Notes: generated by a model not told the origin, from the letters alone. A DNA stretch of 64,000 nucleotides from Klebsiella terrigena (GCF_006539725.1 NZ_BJNO01000010.1:102010-166009); one strand, 5' to 3'. Shown: positions 43,122 to 54,854, counted from the stretch's first letter. Numbers and translations are program-made.

Positions 43122-45827
43122 TCAGACGCCGTATCCCATCATTTTAAGCAACCGCTGGGCGTGCTGAACGGCATCCTGGCGGTGCGCGACCCCGAGCTTC
43201 TGATACAGATTGCGAATGTGCGTTTTAATGGTCGTTGCCGCCACGTCAAGCTCGCCGGCGATCTGCTCGTTGCTGTAGCCGGAATAGATCAGGCCGAGCA
43301 CCTGCCATTCGCGCTGGGTCAGCGGGCTGGTGCGGATAAGCTCCGGTACTTCCGGGTGGTTGAGCAGCCGTTCGACGAAGCCCTCATCGAAGTGGGCAAA
43401 CTTGTGGCGATGGTGCTGGTTGATATCGCGCAGAATGCGCTGAGCGCGATGCTGCTCCAGCTCCGGCAGCGTATTGAGCTGAATAAGCTGACGCAGCTGC
43501 TGGGCCATGGCCTCGCCTTCAATAACAAAGTGATTGATAAATCCGGTACGGTTGGCGAGCGTGAGCGCTTCCAGCAGGACCTTCTGCGCCTCGCTCTTAC
43601 GTCCCGCCTGCCAGTAGAGCTGGTTGAGCAGCAGCAGGTTGCGGTTAATATCGCTCATCAGGCGCAGCGAACGCGCGTTTTCATTGAGCTCTTCCAGCAC
43701 CATTTCGGCGGAATCGAAATCACCGAGCAGGATTTGCGCTCTGGCGATGTTGCGCCACTGGCTCTGCAGGAAGTGATTATTGGCAAACTCGGGCTTCGGC
43801 GTCTGGCGCAGCCAGTTGGCCGCCGCGGCTTTATCGCCGATCATCTGCCAGTAGATCACCCGCACCTTGTCGGCATTTGACACCCAGTCGCTGTGATAGT
43901 GGCCGTTGCCGAGCAGGTTTTCCAGCCGGTTAAGGTGGCTGCGGGCGTTGTCCAGATCGCCGCGCGCCAGCGAGCACTGGACCATTAGCGCCAGGCACTG
44001 CAGCTGCTGCTGCGGCTGATAGGTTGAAAGGACGTTCATCCCGCTGCGCGCAGAGGCCTCGGCTTCGTCCAGCCGCGCCCAGGCCCACAGCAGCTGCGCG
44101 CGAATGCGCAGCAGGAATTCGTGCATCGGCAGCTGTTCGAGGTGCTGGTCGCGGATGAGCTGGAAGGCTTTCTCCTGAATTTCCCATGCCGCCTGCAGGA
44201 AGCCCTGGGCAAAGAGGATCTCGCTTTGCTGGATCATGCTCCACAGGGCGTAGTGCCAGATATCGTGTCGACGCGCCATCTGCTCGGTCTGCTGCATCAC
44301 CGCCAGCGATTTGCTCAGCTGGCCCTTGCAGTGCAGCACTTCGCCGTGCACCGAGGTGGCGACGATGCGGCTGTAGTAGCTTGCCAGCGGCAGCTCTTCT
44401 AAGGCCACCATCGCCAGGCGTTCGGCTTCTTCCTGATCGCCGGCGTTAATGGCGACCTGCGCGCGCAGGGCGTTAAAATCGCCGTGCATGGCGATATCCA
44501 TCTCCGCGTCCATCTCCTGCTCGGCGCGGGCCAGCAGGGTGTTTACTTCGCTATAGCGGTGCTGGCTCTGCATCAGCCAGGCCTGCAGCAGGATCAGCCG
44601 CGGGTTTTCCAGCAGGTTTGACCACGGCAGCGCTGCCAGCGACTGCTCGAGCAGCCCCAGCTCGCTGTGGTTGAACATGCCCCAGGCGTGATTCAGTAAA
44701 ATGTCGCGCAGCATTTTGGCATCGCCAGCCGCCAGCGCATGGTGAATCGCTTCGCTGGGGAAGCCCTGCGCCATCCAGCCTTCTGCCGCACAGCGGTGAA
44801 TTTCAGGCAGCTCGGTCGCCAGCTCCCACTGACAGCGCTGGCGCAGGAAGTTGCCGAACAGCGGATGGTAGCGGAACCACTCGCCGGAATCGTCCATGCG
44901 CTGCATGAACAGCCCCTGGCGTTCGATCTCTTCCAGCTGCATCTGGCCGTTCTCTTCGCCGGTAACGCGAACGATGAGCGCATCGTTCATCGAGCGCAGC
45001 AGCGAGCTTTTTAGCAACACATTACGGGTGCGCGCGTCGACGTTGTCCAGCACCTCATCGACGAGGTAGTCGGAAAGATGGCTGGCGTTAATGCCGGCGA
45101 GGCGGCGGGCGGAGTGCTGGGCGGAGGAGTTATTCTGGCGCGCGGAGAGGGCGATGAGCTGGAGGGCCGTTGCCCAGCCAGCGACGTCGTCACACAGTCT
45201 GCTGCTATCTTCGGCCTCAATCGGTGAGGCGAGGCGACAGTCGAAAAATTGTTTTGCTTCCTGATGGGTAAAGGCCAGCTGCTGGCTGCCAATCTCCAGC
45301 AGCTGATCGCGCACGCGCAGGTTGGCAATGCCCAGCTGCGGCAGGTTACGCGACAGGACGACCAGCGTCAGGTTTTCCGGCTGATGGCGCAGGAAGAAGC
45401 GCATGGCGTCGTGGATCACCGGGTTATTAATCAGATGATAATCGTCGATGACCAGGAATAGCGGGCGCTGCCACTCGGCAAGTTCGATGAACAGCTGGGC
45501 AAACAGCGAGGGCAGGCTGGCATACTGGCGCTTTTGCACCATCGTTTCGCTGGCCACGCAGTGGCCCCCGGTCGCCTGTTGAATAGAGGCGATCAGATAG
45601 CTGGCAAAGCGCTCCTGTTGGTTATCGCCTTCATCCAGCGAGAACCACCCGAGCTCATTTTTTCCTGCCGCCCACTGAGAAATGAGCGTGGTCTTGCCGT
45701 ACCCGGCGGGGCTGGTGACCAGCGCGAGACGATAATTGTTCGCGCCGGAAAGTTTCGCCAGCAATCGTTCGCGAACCACGGTGTGTTCAAGGCGGACTGG
45801 GCGACTTAATTTAGACGGAATCAACAT
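43122..45827 (-). CDS. malT: Maltose regulon activator MalT
   Basis: A 901-aa STAND-family ATPase activated by maltotriose and ATP. Walker [10 protein letters not shown] is at 39-47, then a winged helix and superhelical sensor domain, and a LuxR-type helix-turn-helix near residues 830-895 ([24 protein letters not shown]). It turns on malPQ, whose promoter with MalT boxes lies on the other side of the 622-bp gap. A CRP site precedes it. Confidence 0.97.
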   Translation of the reverse strand: MLIPSKLSRPVRLEHTVVRERLLAKLSGANNYRLALVTSPAGYGKTTLISQWAAGKNELGWFSLDEGDNQQERFASYLIASIQQATGGHCVASETMVQKRQYASLPSLFAQLFIELAEWQRPLFLVIDDYHLINNPVIHDAMRFFLRHQPENLTLVVLSRNLPQLGIANLRVRDQLLEIGSQQLAFTHQEAKQFFDCRLASPIEAEDSSRLCDDVAGWATALQLIALSARQNNSSAQHSARRLAGINASHLSDYLVDEVLDNVDARTRNVLLKSSLLRSMNDALIVRVTGEENGQMQLEEIERQGLFMQRMDDSGEWFRYHPLFGNFLRQRCQWELATELPEIHRCAAEGWMAQGFPSEAIHHALAAGDAKMLRDILLNHAWGMFNHSELGLLEQSLAALPWSNLLENPRLILLQAWLMQSQHRYSEVNTLLARAEQEMDAEMDIAMHGDFNALRAQVAINAGDQEEAERLAMVALEELPLASYYSRIVATSVHGEVLHCKGQLSKSLAVMQQTEQMARRHDIWHYALWSMIQQSEILFAQGFLQAAWEIQEKAFQLIRDQHLEQLPMHEFLLRIRAQLLWAWARLDEAEASARSGMNVLSTYQPQQQLQCLALMVQCSLARGDLDNARSHLNRLENLLGNGHYHSDWVSNADKVRVIYWQMIGDKAAAANWLRQTPKPEFANNHFLQSQWRNIARAQILLGDFDSAEMVLEELNENARSLRLMSDINRNLLLLNQLYWQAGRKSEAQKVLLEALTLANRTGFINHFVIEGEAMAQQLRQLIQLNTLPELEQHRAQRILRDINQHHRHKFAHFDEGFVERLLNHPEVPELIRTSPLTQREWQVLGLIYSGYSNEQIAGELDVAATTIKTHIRNLYQKLGVAHRQDAVQHAQRLLKMMGYGV

Positions 45828-45946
45828 AGTTCAACATTTCGCTGTGCAAGAGGGGGGTGCGATTTTTTTTGCGCTTCGTAATTAATACCTAATAAGGTCG
45901 GCGATAATGAAAGTTATTGCAAGTTATGTCCGAATTTTATGCTCTT

Positions 45947-45970
45947 GAATTTGCTCTATGTCACAAATTC
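45947..45970 (-). promoter_or_regulatory. CRP site upstream of malT
   Basis: On the minus strand GAATTTGTGACATAGAGCAAATTC reads in two parts as TGTGA-CATAGA-GCAAA, close to the known malT CRP site of E. coli, about 125 bp before the start codon. Confidence 0.7.
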
Positions 45971-46344
45971 TCAATTAGAGCGTCATCATCCTAAAACCGG
46001 TACCAGTGGGCATGACGTCTGGGTTTGCCTCACTTCCGGCTGCCAGGAAATCACTTTTATTCCCATTTTTTGTAGTTGTTTGTTTTTATTAAGTTAATGT
46101 CAGTTAATTCTGATAAGTAATCTCTTTGACGTATTTACATCATCAAACATGTTTATTTTGCTGTAGGCCTAATTGTTATTTACAGATAATTACCAGGGCC
46201 TTTTTTTATTCATCCGTGCGGTATTGGCCTGTAACAAATCTGTTAGCACGGTAATTGAACGATATATTGTTTCGAAGCGGTGAATTTTGCAGCATCTTTT
46301 TGGTGGGAGGCTAACGTTATAGTGGCCGCGATCACACTTTTCGC

Positions 46345-46386
46345 TCATCCCTGCTACTCCTCCCTGCCTAATCCCTGCCGGGATGA
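46345..46386 (+). promoter_or_regulatory. MalT boxes of the malPQ promoter
   Basis: Three copies of the GGA(T/G)GA core: GGATGA and GGAGGA on the minus strand (46345-46350, 46358-46363) and GGATGA on the plus strand (46381-46386). They lie 64-105 bp before malP, as expected for MalT activation. Confidence 0.7.
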
Positions 46387-46449
46387 GGACGTTACCCCGG
46401 GAGGTCGGCACACTAACGCTAACGTTTTAGTAAAGGACCCGGATTTCTT

Positions 46450-48840
46450 ATGTCACAGACTTCTTTTAACAAAGATCGGTTTCAGGCTGCACTGACGCGT
46501 CAGTGGCAGCATTTTGGCCTACAGTCCGCTTCTGAGATGACCCAGCGTCAGTGGTGGCGTGCCGTGAGCGGCGCGTTAGCCGAGCTGCTGGCTGCTCAAC
46601 CGGCGGCGAGGCCTGCGGAAGGCCAGCGCCACGTTAACTACATTTCGATGGAGTTTTTAATCGGCCGTCTGACCGGCAACAACCTGCTTAACCTTGGCTG
46701 GTATCAAGGGGTGAGCGATGAGCTGAAGGCGCATGACGTTCACCTGACTGACCTGCTGGAAGAGGAGATCGATCCGGGCCTGGGTAACGGCGGTCTGGGT
46801 CGCCTGGCGGCGTGCTTCCTGGATTCGATGGCCACCGTTGGCCAGTCGGCAACCGGCTATGGCCTGAACTATCAGTACGGCCTGTTCCGTCAGTCTTTCG
46901 ACGACGGCCAGCAGGCGGAAGCGCCGGATGACTGGGGACGCAGCAGCTATCCGTGGTTCCGCCACAACGAGCAGCTCGACGTGCAGGTCGGGCTAGGCGG
47001 CAAGGTCTCGAAAAATGGGCATTGGGAGCCGGCGTTCGTGATTACCGGTGAAGCCTGGGATCTGCCGGTGCTGGGCTATCGCAACAACGTCGCGCAGCCG
47101 CTGCGCCTGTGGCAGGCTAAGCACGCGCATCCGTTCAACCTGACCAAATTTAACGACGGCGATTTCCTGCGCGCCGAGCAGCAGGGTATCGACGCGGAAA
47201 AGCTGACCAAGGTGCTCTATCCGAACGACAACCACCAGGCCGGGAAAAAGCTGCGCCTGATGCAGCAGTACTTCCAGTGCGCCTGCTCGGTTGCGGATAT
47301 TCTGCGTCGTCATCACCTGGCGGGCCGTAAGCTGGCCGAGCTGGCGGATTATGAAGTGATCCAGCTGAACGACACCCACCCGACGATTGCGATCCCTGAA
47401 CTGCTGCGGGTGCTGATCGACGAGCACCAGCTGAGCTGGGACGACGCGTGGGCAATCACCAGTAAAACCTTCGCCTACACCAACCACACGCTGATGCCTG
47501 AAGCGCTGGAGTGCTGGGACGAGAAGCTGGTCAAAGCGCTGCTGCCGCGCCATATGCAGATTATCAAAGAGATTAACGCCCGCTTTAAGACGCTGGTGGA
47601 GAAAACCTGGCCCGGCGACGAGCAGGTATGGGCTAAGCTGGCGGTGGTGCATGACAAGCAGGTTCGCATGGCGAACATGTGTGTGGTCAGCGGTTTTGCG
47701 GTAAACGGCGTAGCCGCGCTGCACTCCGAGCTGGTGGTGAAGGATCTGTTCCCGGAATATCACCAGCTGTGGCCGAACAAGTTCCACAACGTGACCAACG
47801 GCATCACGCCGCGCCGCTGGATCAAACAGTGCAACCCGGCCCTGGCCGCGCTGCTCGATAAATCGCTGAAAAAAGAGTGGGCGAACGATCTCGACCAGCT
47901 GATTAACCTGGAAAAGTACGCTGATGATGCGGCGTTCCGCCAGAGCTATCGCGAGATTAAGCAGGCCAACAAGGTCCGCCTCGCCGAGTTTGTGAAGGCG
48001 CGTACCGGGATCGACATTAACCCGCAGGCGATTTTTGATATCCAGATTAAGCGCCTGCATGAGTACAAACGTCAGCACCTCAACCTGCTGAATATCCTGG
48101 CGCAGTATAAAGAGATTCGCGAAAACCCGCAGGCCGACCGCGTACCGCGCGTGTTCCTGTTCGGCGCGAAGGCGGCACCGGGCTACTACCTGGCGAAGAA
48201 TATCATTTTCGCTATCAACAAGGTGGCGCAGGCCGTCAACAGCGATCCGCTGGTTGGCGATAAGCTGAAGGTGGTCTTCCTGCCGGACTACTGCGTGTCG
48301 GCCGCGGAAATGCTGATCCCGGCGGCGGATATCTCTGAACAGATCTCGACGGCGGGTAAAGAAGCCTCCGGTACCGGCAACATGAAGCTGGCGCTGAATG
48401 GCGCGCTGACCGTCGGCACGCTGGACGGTGCGAACGTTGAAATCGCCGAGCAGGTGGGCGAGGAGAACATCTTTATCTTCGGTAATACCGTGGAAGAAGT
48501 TAAGGCGCTGAAGGCCAAGGGCTACGATCCGCTGAAATGGCGTAAGAAAGACAAGCTGCTGGACGCGGTGCTGAAAGAGCTGGAAAGCGGTAAGTACAGC
48601 GGCGGCGATAAGCACGCGTTTGACCAGATGCTGCATAGCCTGCTCAAAGGCGGCGACCCGTACCTGGTGCTGGCTGACTTCGCGACCTATGTGGCCGCGC
48701 AGAAGCAGGTGGATGAGCTGTACCGTGACCAGGAAGCCTGGACCCGGGCAACGATCCTGAATACCGCCCGCTGCGGCATGTTCAGCTCCGATCGCTCAAT
48801 TCGCGATTATCAGCAACGTATCTGGCAGGCAAAACGCTAA
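46450..48840 (+). CDS. malP: Maltodextrin phosphorylase MalP
   Basis: Releases glucose 1-phosphate from linear maltodextrins. The 796-aa GT35 enzyme has PLP Lys646 in [14 protein letters not shown], the same position as E. coli MalP. It lacks some of the N-terminal length of GlgP. It is the first gene of malPQ, under MalT control; malQ follows after 10 bp. Confidence 0.98.
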   Translation: MSQTSFNKDRFQAALTRQWQHFGLQSASEMTQRQWWRAVSGALAELLAAQPAARPAEGQRHVNYISMEFLIGRLTGNNLLNLGWYQGVSDELKAHDVHLTDLLEEEIDPGLGNGGLGRLAACFLDSMATVGQSATGYGLNYQYGLFRQSFDDGQQAEAPDDWGRSSYPWFRHNEQLDVQVGLGGKVSKNGHWEPAFVITGEAWDLPVLGYRNNVAQPLRLWQAKHAHPFNLTKFNDGDFLRAEQQGIDAEKLTKVLYPNDNHQAGKKLRLMQQYFQCACSVADILRRHHLAGRKLAELADYEVIQLNDTHPTIAIPELLRVLIDEHQLSWDDAWAITSKTFAYTNHTLMPEALECWDEKLVKALLPRHMQIIKEINARFKTLVEKTWPGDEQVWAKLAVVHDKQVRMANMCVVSGFAVNGVAALHSELVVKDLFPEYHQLWPNKFHNVTNGITPRRWIKQCNPALAALLDKSLKKEWANDLDQLINLEKYADDAAFRQSYREIKQANKVRLAEFVKARTGIDINPQAIFDIQIKRLHEYKRQHLNLLNILAQYKEIRENPQADRVPRVFLFGAKAAPGYYLAKNIIFAINKVAQAVNSDPLVGDKLKVVFLPDYCVSAAEMLIPAADISEQISTAGKEASGTGNMKLALNGALTVGTLDGANVEIAEQVGEENIFIFGNTVEEVKALKAKGYDPLKWRKKDKLLDAVLKELESGKYSGGDKHAFDQMLHSLLKGGDPYLVLADFATYVAAQKQVDELYRDQEAWTRATILNTARCGMFSSDRSIRDYQQRIWQAKR

Positions 48841-48850
48841 GGACAGGCCT

Positions 48851-50941
48851 ATGGAGACGAAACGCCTTGATAACGCCGCGCTAGCGGCGGGGATCAGCCC
48901 GAGCTACATCAACGCGCACGGCAAGCCGCAGTCGATTGCCGCGGTGACCAAGCAGCGTCTGCTTGATGCGATGCATCGTACGACCACCGTCGCGAAGGCG
49001 GCGGTTAATCCGCTGCCGAATGTACAGGTTTTCACCCACGGCAAAAAGATGTCGCTGCCGGTGGCCGGGCACGGTGAGTTTCACTGGATCCTGACCACCG
49101 AAGAAGGGAAGCAGTATCAGGGGCAGGTAAAAGGTGGCGACACGCTGTCGCTGCCGACCAAACTGCCGGAAGGCTATCACACCCTGACGCTCACCCGGGA
49201 CGGTGAGCGCTGGCACTGTCGGGCGATTGTCGCCCCGGTGCGCTGCTACGAGCCGCAGGCCCTGAAAGAGGGGCAGAAGCTGTGGGGCGCCTGCGTGCAG
49301 CTGTATACCCTGCGTTCGGAAAAAAACTGGGGGATTGGCGACTTCGGCGACCTGCGCGCGATGCTGCCGGAAATCGCTCAGCGAGGCGGGGCGTTTATTG
49401 GCCTCAACCCGATTCATGCGCTCTATCCGGCCAACCCGGAAAGCGCCAGCCCGTACAGCCCCTCTTCGCGCCGCTGGCTGAACGTTATCTATATCGACGT
49501 TAACGCGGTCGAAGATTTCCGTTTGAGCAAAGAGGCGCAGGCGTGGTGGCAGCTGCCGGCGACCCAGCAGGCTTTACAGGCGGCGCGGCAGACGGATGAT
49601 GTTGACTACACCGCCGTCACGGCGTTGAAGATGACCGCGCTGCGCATGGCCTGGAAAGGCTTCTCTGTCCGCAGCGATGAGGCGATGACGGAGTTCCGTC
49701 AGTTCGTTCTGCGCGAAGGGGAAAGCCTCTACTGGCAGGCGGCGTTTGATGCGCTGCACGCGCGGCAGGTCCAGCAGGATCCGCTGCGCTGGGGCTGGCC
49801 GGCCTGGCCAAAAGCGTACCAGGATATCTCCAGCCCGGAGGTGAAAGCGTTCTGTTCTGAACACGCTGATGAGGTCGATTTTTACCTCTGGCTGCAGTGG
49901 CTGGCCTGTTCACAGTTTGCCACCTGCTGGCACACCAGCCAGCGCGATGCGATGCCGATTGGCCTCTATCGCGATCTGGCGGTTGGCGTAGCGGAAGGCG
50001 GGTCTGAGACCTGGTGCGATCGCGAGCTTTACTGCCTGAAAGCCTCGGTAGGGGCTCCGCCGGATATTCTGGGCCCGCTCGGGCAAAACTGGGGCCTGCC
50101 GCCGATGGATCCGCACATCATCGTCGCCCGCGCCTATGAGCCGTTTATCGAATTGCTGCGCGCCAATATGCAAAACTGCGGCGCGCTGCGCATCGACCAC
50201 GTGATGTCGGTGCTGCGCCTGTGGTGGATCCCGTACGGCGAAACCGCCGATCACGGGGCCTACGTTCAGTATCCGGTAGACGATCTGCTCTCTATTCTGG
50301 CGCTGGAGAGTAAACGCCATAGCTGCATGGTGATCGGTGAAGATCTGGGCACCGTGCCGGTGGAAATTGTCAGCAAGCTGCGTAAGAGCGGCGTCTACTC
50401 CTACAAAGTGCTCTATTTTGAAAATGACAATGAGAAAACGTTCCGTGCGCCGCAGACGTATCCGGAACAATCAATGGCTGTGGCAACAACGCATGACCTG
50501 CCAACGCTGCGCGGCTACTGGGAAAGCGGAGACCTGACGCTCGGCAAATCTCTCGGGCTCTATCCGGATGAAGTGGTGCTGCGCGGGCTGTATCAGGACC
50601 GGGAGCTGGCGAAGCAGGGTCTGCTGGATGCGCTGCATAAGTACGGCTGTCTGCCCAAGCGCGCCGGGCATAACGCGTCGCTGATGACGATGACCTCAAC
50701 CCTCAATCGCGGAATGCAGCGCTACATCGCCGACAGCAACAGCGCGCTGCTGGGCCTGCAGCCGGAGGACTGGCTGGAGATGGCCGCGCCGGTTAACATT
50801 CCGGGTACCAGCACCGAGTATCCGAACTGGCGGCGTAAGCTGTCGACTTCGCTCGAGCAGATGTTTGCCGATGCGCAGGTCAACAAGCTGCTCAAGGATT
50901 TAGACAAGCGCCGCAGGGCGGCAGCAAAGAAGAAACCGTAA
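48851..50941 (+). CDS. malQ: 4-alpha-glucanotransferase (amylomaltase) MalQ
   Basis: Transfers glucan chains between maltodextrins and frees glucose, so that short maltose chains become MalP substrates. It is 696 aa (E. coli 694), GH77. The nucleophile is Asp449 (LRIDHVMS) and the acid-base is Glu497 (IGEDLGTVP). It has a lysine/arginine-rich C terminus. A strong terminator shared with gntT follows. Confidence 0.97.
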   Translation: METKRLDNAALAAGISPSYINAHGKPQSIAAVTKQRLLDAMHRTTTVAKAAVNPLPNVQVFTHGKKMSLPVAGHGEFHWILTTEEGKQYQGQVKGGDTLSLPTKLPEGYHTLTLTRDGERWHCRAIVAPVRCYEPQALKEGQKLWGACVQLYTLRSEKNWGIGDFGDLRAMLPEIAQRGGAFIGLNPIHALYPANPESASPYSPSSRRWLNVIYIDVNAVEDFRLSKEAQAWWQLPATQQALQAARQTDDVDYTAVTALKMTALRMAWKGFSVRSDEAMTEFRQFVLREGESLYWQAAFDALHARQVQQDPLRWGWPAWPKAYQDISSPEVKAFCSEHADEVDFYLWLQWLACSQFATCWHTSQRDAMPIGLYRDLAVGVAEGGSETWCDRELYCLKASVGAPPDILGPLGQNWGLPPMDPHIIVARAYEPFIELLRANMQNCGALRIDHVMSVLRLWWIPYGETADHGAYVQYPVDDLLSILALESKRHSCMVIGEDLGTVPVEIVSKLRKSGVYSYKVLYFENDNEKTFRAPQTYPEQSMAVATTHDLPTLRGYWESGDLTLGKSLGLYPDEVVLRGLYQDRELAKQGLLDALHKYGCLPKRAGHNASLMTMTSTLNRGMQRYIADSNSALLGLQPEDWLEMAAPVNIPGTSTEYPNWRRKLSTSLEQMFADAQVNKLLKDLDKRRRAAAKKKP

Positions 50942-51002
50942 TGAGGTAGCGCTTCCCCGGCGGCAAAGACTCGTCGCCGGGGAGGCGGCCAAAACGATAA
51001 AT

Positions 51003-51042
51003 AAAAAGGCCGGGTAGCATCACGCATACCCGGCCTTTTTTT
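51003..51042. terminator. Two-way terminator between malQ and gntT
   Basis: Stem AAAAAGGCCGGGTA / TACCCGGCCTTTTT (51003-51016, 51027-51040) with a 10-nt loop and T runs in both directions. Confidence 0.93.
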
Positions 51043-51057
51043 ATGCTTAATCGACCC

Positions 51058-52374
51058 TTACACGACCATTCCCAGCAGCAGACAGCCTACCAGGCCGCAG
51101 ACCGAGATAATCGTTTCCAGCATCGACCACGATCTAATGGTCTCGCCGATGGTCAGGTTGAAGTACTCCTTGAACAGCCAGAATCCCGGATCGTTGACGT
51201 GAGAGAAAATCACGCTGCCGGAGCCCACGGCGATAACCATCAGCTCCGGGCTGACGCCGGTGGTGGCGATCAGCGGAGCCGCAATACCGCCGGCGGTAAT
51301 TGCCGCAACGGTCGCCGAACCCAGCGCAATACGCAGAACTGCCGCAATTGACCACGCCATAAACAGCGGAGACATGCTGGAACCATGCATCATCGAGGCG
51401 ATGTACTTATCCATGCCGCTATCAACCAGAACCTGCTTAAAGGCGCCGCCGCCGCCGATAATCAGCAGCATCATGGCGATGATTTTAATGGACGAGGTCA
51501 GCGTTTCGTTGATCTGTTCCATTGAGCGGCCGCGGTTGAGGCCAAAGGTAAACAGGGCAATCAGAACGGCGATCAGCGTTGCCATCACCGGGTCACCAAA
51601 GAATTCGGCGTATCTGAGGAACGCGTGGCCTTTCGGCAGCAGCATTTCGGCAACGGCACGCATCGCCATCAGCACGACCGGCACCAGAGAGGTCCAGACG
51701 CTGACGCCAAAGCCCGGCATCTCTTCTTCAGTGAAGGTCTTCGGGTTGTGCAGGCCTTCCGGAATCGGCTTATCGATGTTTTTCAGGAAGCGGGCGAAGA
51801 CCGGGCCGGCAAGGATCACGGTCGGGATTGCCAGCAGCGTACCGTATAGCAGGGTTTTACCCATATCGGCGTGGAAGATCGTAGCGATCGCCGTCGGGCC
51901 CGGGTGCGGTGGCAGGAAGCCGTGAGTTACGGAGAGCGCGGCCGCCATCGGCACGCCGACGTACAGCAGCGGGATGCGGGCAGATGCGGCGATGGTGAAC
52001 ACCAGCGGCAGCATAAGAACGAAGCCCACTTCATAGAACAGCGCAAAACCGACGGTGAAGCCGGTCAGAACGACCGCCCATTGGATGTGCTTTTTGCCAA
52101 ATTTAGCGATAAGCGTGGTAGCAATGCGCTGCGCGCCGCCGCAGTCTGCCAGCAGCTTGCCGAGCATTGCGCCGAAGCCCATGATCAGCGCGAGGCTGCC
52201 GAGGGTGCCCCCGACGCCGTTTTTGATGGATATGATGACTTTATCCAGAGGCATGCCCTGCATAAGTCCGACGGCGAGCGCCACCAGAATCAAAGCGATG
52301 AAGCCGTTCATTTTGAAGCGGATCATCAGCAGTAATAACAGGGCGACCCCGATAGCAACGATGACTAATGGCAT
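51058..52374 (-). CDS. gntT: High-affinity gluconate transporter GntT
   Basis: A 438-aa GntP-family gluconate:H+ symporter, same length as E. coli GntT. Conserved segments include KNGVGGTLGSLALIMGFGAMLGK near 50-72 and GSATVAAITAGGIAAPL. It is paralogous to GntU (26571). GntR operator-like sites and a promoter region lie in the 349 bp upstream, giving one regulon with gntKU. Confidence 0.97.
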   Translation of the reverse strand: MPLVIVAIGVALLLLLMIRFKMNGFIALILVALAVGLMQGMPLDKVIISIKNGVGGTLGSLALIMGFGAMLGKLLADCGGAQRIATTLIAKFGKKHIQWAVVLTGFTVGFALFYEVGFVLMLPLVFTIAASARIPLLYVGVPMAAALSVTHGFLPPHPGPTAIATIFHADMGKTLLYGTLLAIPTVILAGPVFARFLKNIDKPIPEGLHNPKTFTEEEMPGFGVSVWTSLVPVVLMAMRAVAEMLLPKGHAFLRYAEFFGDPVMATLIAVLIALFTFGLNRGRSMEQINETLTSSIKIIAMMLLIIGGGGAFKQVLVDSGMDKYIASMMHGSSMSPLFMAWSIAAVLRIALGSATVAAITAGGIAAPLIATTGVSPELMVIAVGSGSVIFSHVNDPGFWLFKEYFNLTIGETIRSWSMLETIISVCGLVGCLLLGMVV

Positions 52375-52395
52375 AATTTACCTGGCCTTTCATTT

Positions 52396-52550
52396 GTTAT
52401 GGGTAACGTAAAACTTCAATCTTGTTCCGTTTGCTCCGGGCGGGGATACAAACTGTATGGCGCCATAAAATCGACTATCACTTCTTATCAGAAAGGATAG
52501 CTGGCTATTTTTATAGCAGCGGAGCCTGAGAGAGATGATACGGGTAACAT
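52396..52550 (-). promoter_or_regulatory. gntT control region with two GntR-type operators
   Basis: Minus-strand GTTACCCATAAC (52396-52407) and ATGTTACCCGTATCAT (52535-52550) fit the TGTTACCCGTAACA dyad found at gntK. Between them is a perfect 12-bp palindrome TATGGCGCCATA (52456-52467). The rest of 52375-52723 holds a GC-rich inverted repeat GCCCGGC / GCCGGGC (52675-52681, 52693-52699) beyond the nfuA stop and no gene. Confidence 0.65.
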
Positions 52551-52723
52551 ATGAAGGTTGAGAATCACCCTGGCGGTGAATATTTTAAATATGAGACTTA
52601 AGTCATACTCTTTCCCGGGTTTTTTGCACGTACGACTAACGATAGGGCGGGAGGGGTTGCGTCAGGAGGGAGCGGCCCGGCAGCAAAATACGGCCGGGCT
52701 GGGAGTGCGATATGGCGGACGGC

Positions 52724-53299
52724 TTAGTAGTAGGAGTGCTCGCCGCGCTGATGTTCGGTCAGATCGCGCACGCCTTTCAGTTCAGGGAATTCGGTCAGCA
52801 GCTGTTTCTCGATCCCTTCTTTCAGGGTAACGTCGACCATTGAGCAGCCGTTACAGCCGCCGCCGAACTGCAGAATCGCCAGGCCATCTTCGGTGATTTC
52901 CATCAGCGTCACGCGACCACCGTGGCCGGCCAGCTGCGGGTTGATCTGCGATTGCAGCATATATTCAACGCGCTCCATCAGCGGCGCGTCGTCGGAGACT
53001 TTACGCATCTTGGCGTTTGGCGCTTTCAGCGTCAGCTGGGAGCCAAGCTGATCGGTCACGAAGTCGATTTCAGCGTCTTCCAGGTACGGCGCGCTGAGTT
53101 CGTCGACGTACGCGGTCAGCTGCTCAAACTTCAGCGTCGTGTCGGTGTCTTCCACCGCATCCGGTGGGCAGTAGGATACGCCGCACTCAGCGTTTGGGGT
53201 GCCGGGATTAATCACAAATACGCGAATTTGTGTCCCTTCTTCCTGATTTACCAGCAGTTTGGCAAAGTGCGCTTGTGCAGCATCGGAAATACGGATCAT
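52724..53299 (-). CDS. nfuA: Fe-S carrier protein NfuA
   Basis: Binds and delivers [4Fe-4S] clusters, mainly under oxidative stress or iron limitation. The 191-aa protein has a degenerate A-type N-terminal domain (about 1-100) and a C-terminal Nfu domain with cluster ligands Cys149 and Cys152 (GGGCNGCSM). It lies downstream of gntX on the same strand with its own promoter, whose -35 overlaps the gntX stop. Confidence 0.97.
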   Translation of the reverse strand: MIRISDAAQAHFAKLLVNQEEGTQIRVFVINPGTPNAECGVSYCPPDAVEDTDTTLKFEQLTAYVDELSAPYLEDAEIDFVTDQLGSQLTLKAPNAKMRKVSDDAPLMERVEYMLQSQINPQLAGHGGRVTLMEITEDGLAILQFGGGCNGCSMVDVTLKEGIEKQLLTEFPELKGVRDLTEHQRGEHSYY

Positions 53300-53334
53300 A
53301 GCGTTGGCCTAATAGTTGACTATTTTACTGGGTT

Positions 53335-53363
53335 ATAATACGCCCATCAGCAGGGGTCTACAA
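53335..53363 (-). promoter_or_regulatory. nfuA promoter
   Basis: On the minus strand TTGTAG (53363-53358), a 17-bp spacer and TATTAT (53340-53335). The -35 TTG-TAG is the last sense codon and the stop of gntX. Confidence 0.7.
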
Positions 53364-54032
53364 GGTACGGCACATACACCATACCTGAACCGTCGCGGCG
53401 CCGTTTCGCAAAAGCAGGCGGGATATCTCGGCGACGGTGCTTCCGGTTGTGACGACATCATCCACAATGGCGATATGGTGACCCCGAACCGACAATTCAA
53501 GCTGAAACGCATTTTTCAGGTTCCGTTTGCGTAACCTCGCGGTGAGCTGATGCTGAGTTGCGGTAGGGCGGCTGCGCCGCAGCGCGTCGCTGCGCCAGGC
53601 GGTGTGCGTCCAGCGTGCCAGAGGACGGCATAGCAGATCGCTCTGGTTAAAACCTCGCCGCCATTGCCGCCGCTGCCACAGCGGGACGCCGACAATCCTG
53701 TCCACCGGGGGCAGGTCTGCGCTCTGGCGGATACGCAGCAGCAGCAGGCGAGCCAGCGCCGGGGCCAGCTCCGGGCGGCGGGTAAATTTCAGCTGATGGA
53801 TCAGGCCGCTTAGCGGCGGAAGGTAGTCGCTGACGGCCACCAGCCGCTGCCACGGCGGGGGATCCTGGATGCAGCGACCGCAGGGGACGCTGGCGGTGCC
53901 GGCGGGCAGGCCGCAGCGTGGGCATCGGGGCTGACGGGTTGTCAGCGATGCGCTGCAGCGGGAGCAGAATCCCCAGCTGGCAATGGCCAGCGGCATTTGG
54001 CATAGCCAGCATAAGCCGTGTGCTGTTAGCAT
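53358..54032 (-). CDS. gntX: DNA utilization / phosphoribosyltransferase-like protein GntX
   Basis: A ComF/GntX-family protein of 224 aa from ATG 54032, which follows AGGGGGAAAT; a longer frame to 54200 runs over bioH and is rejected. Four CxxC pairs in the first 50 residues (CWLC, CSRC, CPRC, CGRC) suggest zinc binding. The C-terminal VDDVVTTGSTV is a phosphoribosyltransferase loop. ComF relatives act in DNA uptake; E. coli GntX is linked to use of DNA as nutrient. The gnt name is historical. It is divergent from bioH with 39 bp between. Confidence 0.93.
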   Translation of the reverse strand: MLTAHGLCWLCQMPLAIASWGFCSRCSASLTTRQPRCPRCGLPAGTASVPCGRCIQDPPPWQRLVAVSDYLPPLSGLIHQLKFTRRPELAPALARLLLLRIRQSADLPPVDRIVGVPLWQRRQWRRGFNQSDLLCRPLARWTHTAWRSDALRRSRPTATQHQLTARLRKRNLKNAFQLELSVRGHHIAIVDDVVTTGSTVAEISRLLLRNGAATVQVWCMCRTL

Positions 54033-54071
54033 ATTTCCCCCTGATATCTGGTGAAAAGAGAACAATAGCTG

Positions 54072-54854
54072 ATGAACGACATCTGGTGGCAAACCGTGGG
54101 CGAAGGGAAGTGTCATCTTGTGCTGCTGCACGGATGGGGGCTGAATGCCGGGGTGTGGGATTGCATTACGCCGCAGCTGGCTTCGCACTTCACGCTGCAC
54201 GTGGTTGATCTGCCGGGCTATGGTCGCAGCAGCGGTTTTGGCGCGCTGTCTCTGGAGGAGATGGCGCAGCAGGTGCTGAAAAAAGCCCCTGAGCAGGCCA
54301 TCTGGTTGGGCTGGAGCCTGGGGGGCCTGGTGGCAAGCCAGATAGCCTTACAGCATCCTCAGCGCGTGCTGGCGCTGGTTACCGTCGCCTCTTCCCCGAG
54401 CTTCAGCGCGCATGACGACTGGCCGGGCATTAAGCCGGAAGTGCTGAGCGGTTTTCAGCAGCAGCTCAGCGATGACTTTCAGCGCACCGTCGAGCGTTTT
54501 CTGGCCCTGCAAACGATGGGAACTGAAAGCGCGCGCCAGGATGCCCGGGCGCTGAAAAGCACCGTTCTGTCGCTCCCGATGCCGTCGATAGCGGCTCTGA
54601 ACGGCGGGCTGGAAATCCTGAAAACCGCCGATTTGCGCCAGCCGCTGGCGGCGCTGCCGATGCCGTTCCTGCGGCTGTACGGTCGCCTGGACGGCCTGGT
54701 GCCGCGCAAAATAGTCCCTCTTCTTGATGCAATGTGGGAACAGAGTGAATCCATCGTCTTTGACAAGGCGGCCCATGCGCCGTTTATCTCGCATCCGCAC
54801 GACTTCTGCCAGCCGCTGCTGGCGTTGAAAAAGCGGTTGAGGAATTATTTTTAA
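54072..54854 (+). CDS. bioH: Pimeloyl-ACP methyl ester esterase BioH
   Basis: Removes the methyl group from pimeloyl-ACP methyl ester and so ends the first stage of biotin synthesis. The 260-aa alpha/beta hydrolase has Ser82 in GWSLGG, Asp207 and His235, the E. coli triad positions. HGWGLN near 20-25 forms the oxyanion region. Monocistronic and unlinked to other bio genes, as in E. coli. Confidence 0.97.
   Translation: MNDIWWQTVGEGKCHLVLLHGWGLNAGVWDCITPQLASHFTLHVVDLPGYGRSSGFGALSLEEMAQQVLKKAPEQAIWLGWSLGGLVASQIALQHPQRVLALVTVASSPSFSAHDDWPGIKPEVLSGFQQQLSDDFQRTVERFLALQTMGTESARQDARALKSTVLSLPMPSIAALNGGLEILKTADLRQPLAALPMPFLRLYGRLDGLVPRKIVPLLDAMWEQSESIVFDKAAHAPFISHPHDFCQPLLALKKRLRNYF

Larger units (their letters stand above)
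45828..46449. other. malT-malP divergent control region
   Basis: 622 bp without a gene. It holds the malT CRP site at 45947-45970, a long AT-rich middle part (46000-46260) with no recognised feature, and the MalT boxes of malP near 46345-46386. The size is close to that in E. coli. Confidence 0.7.
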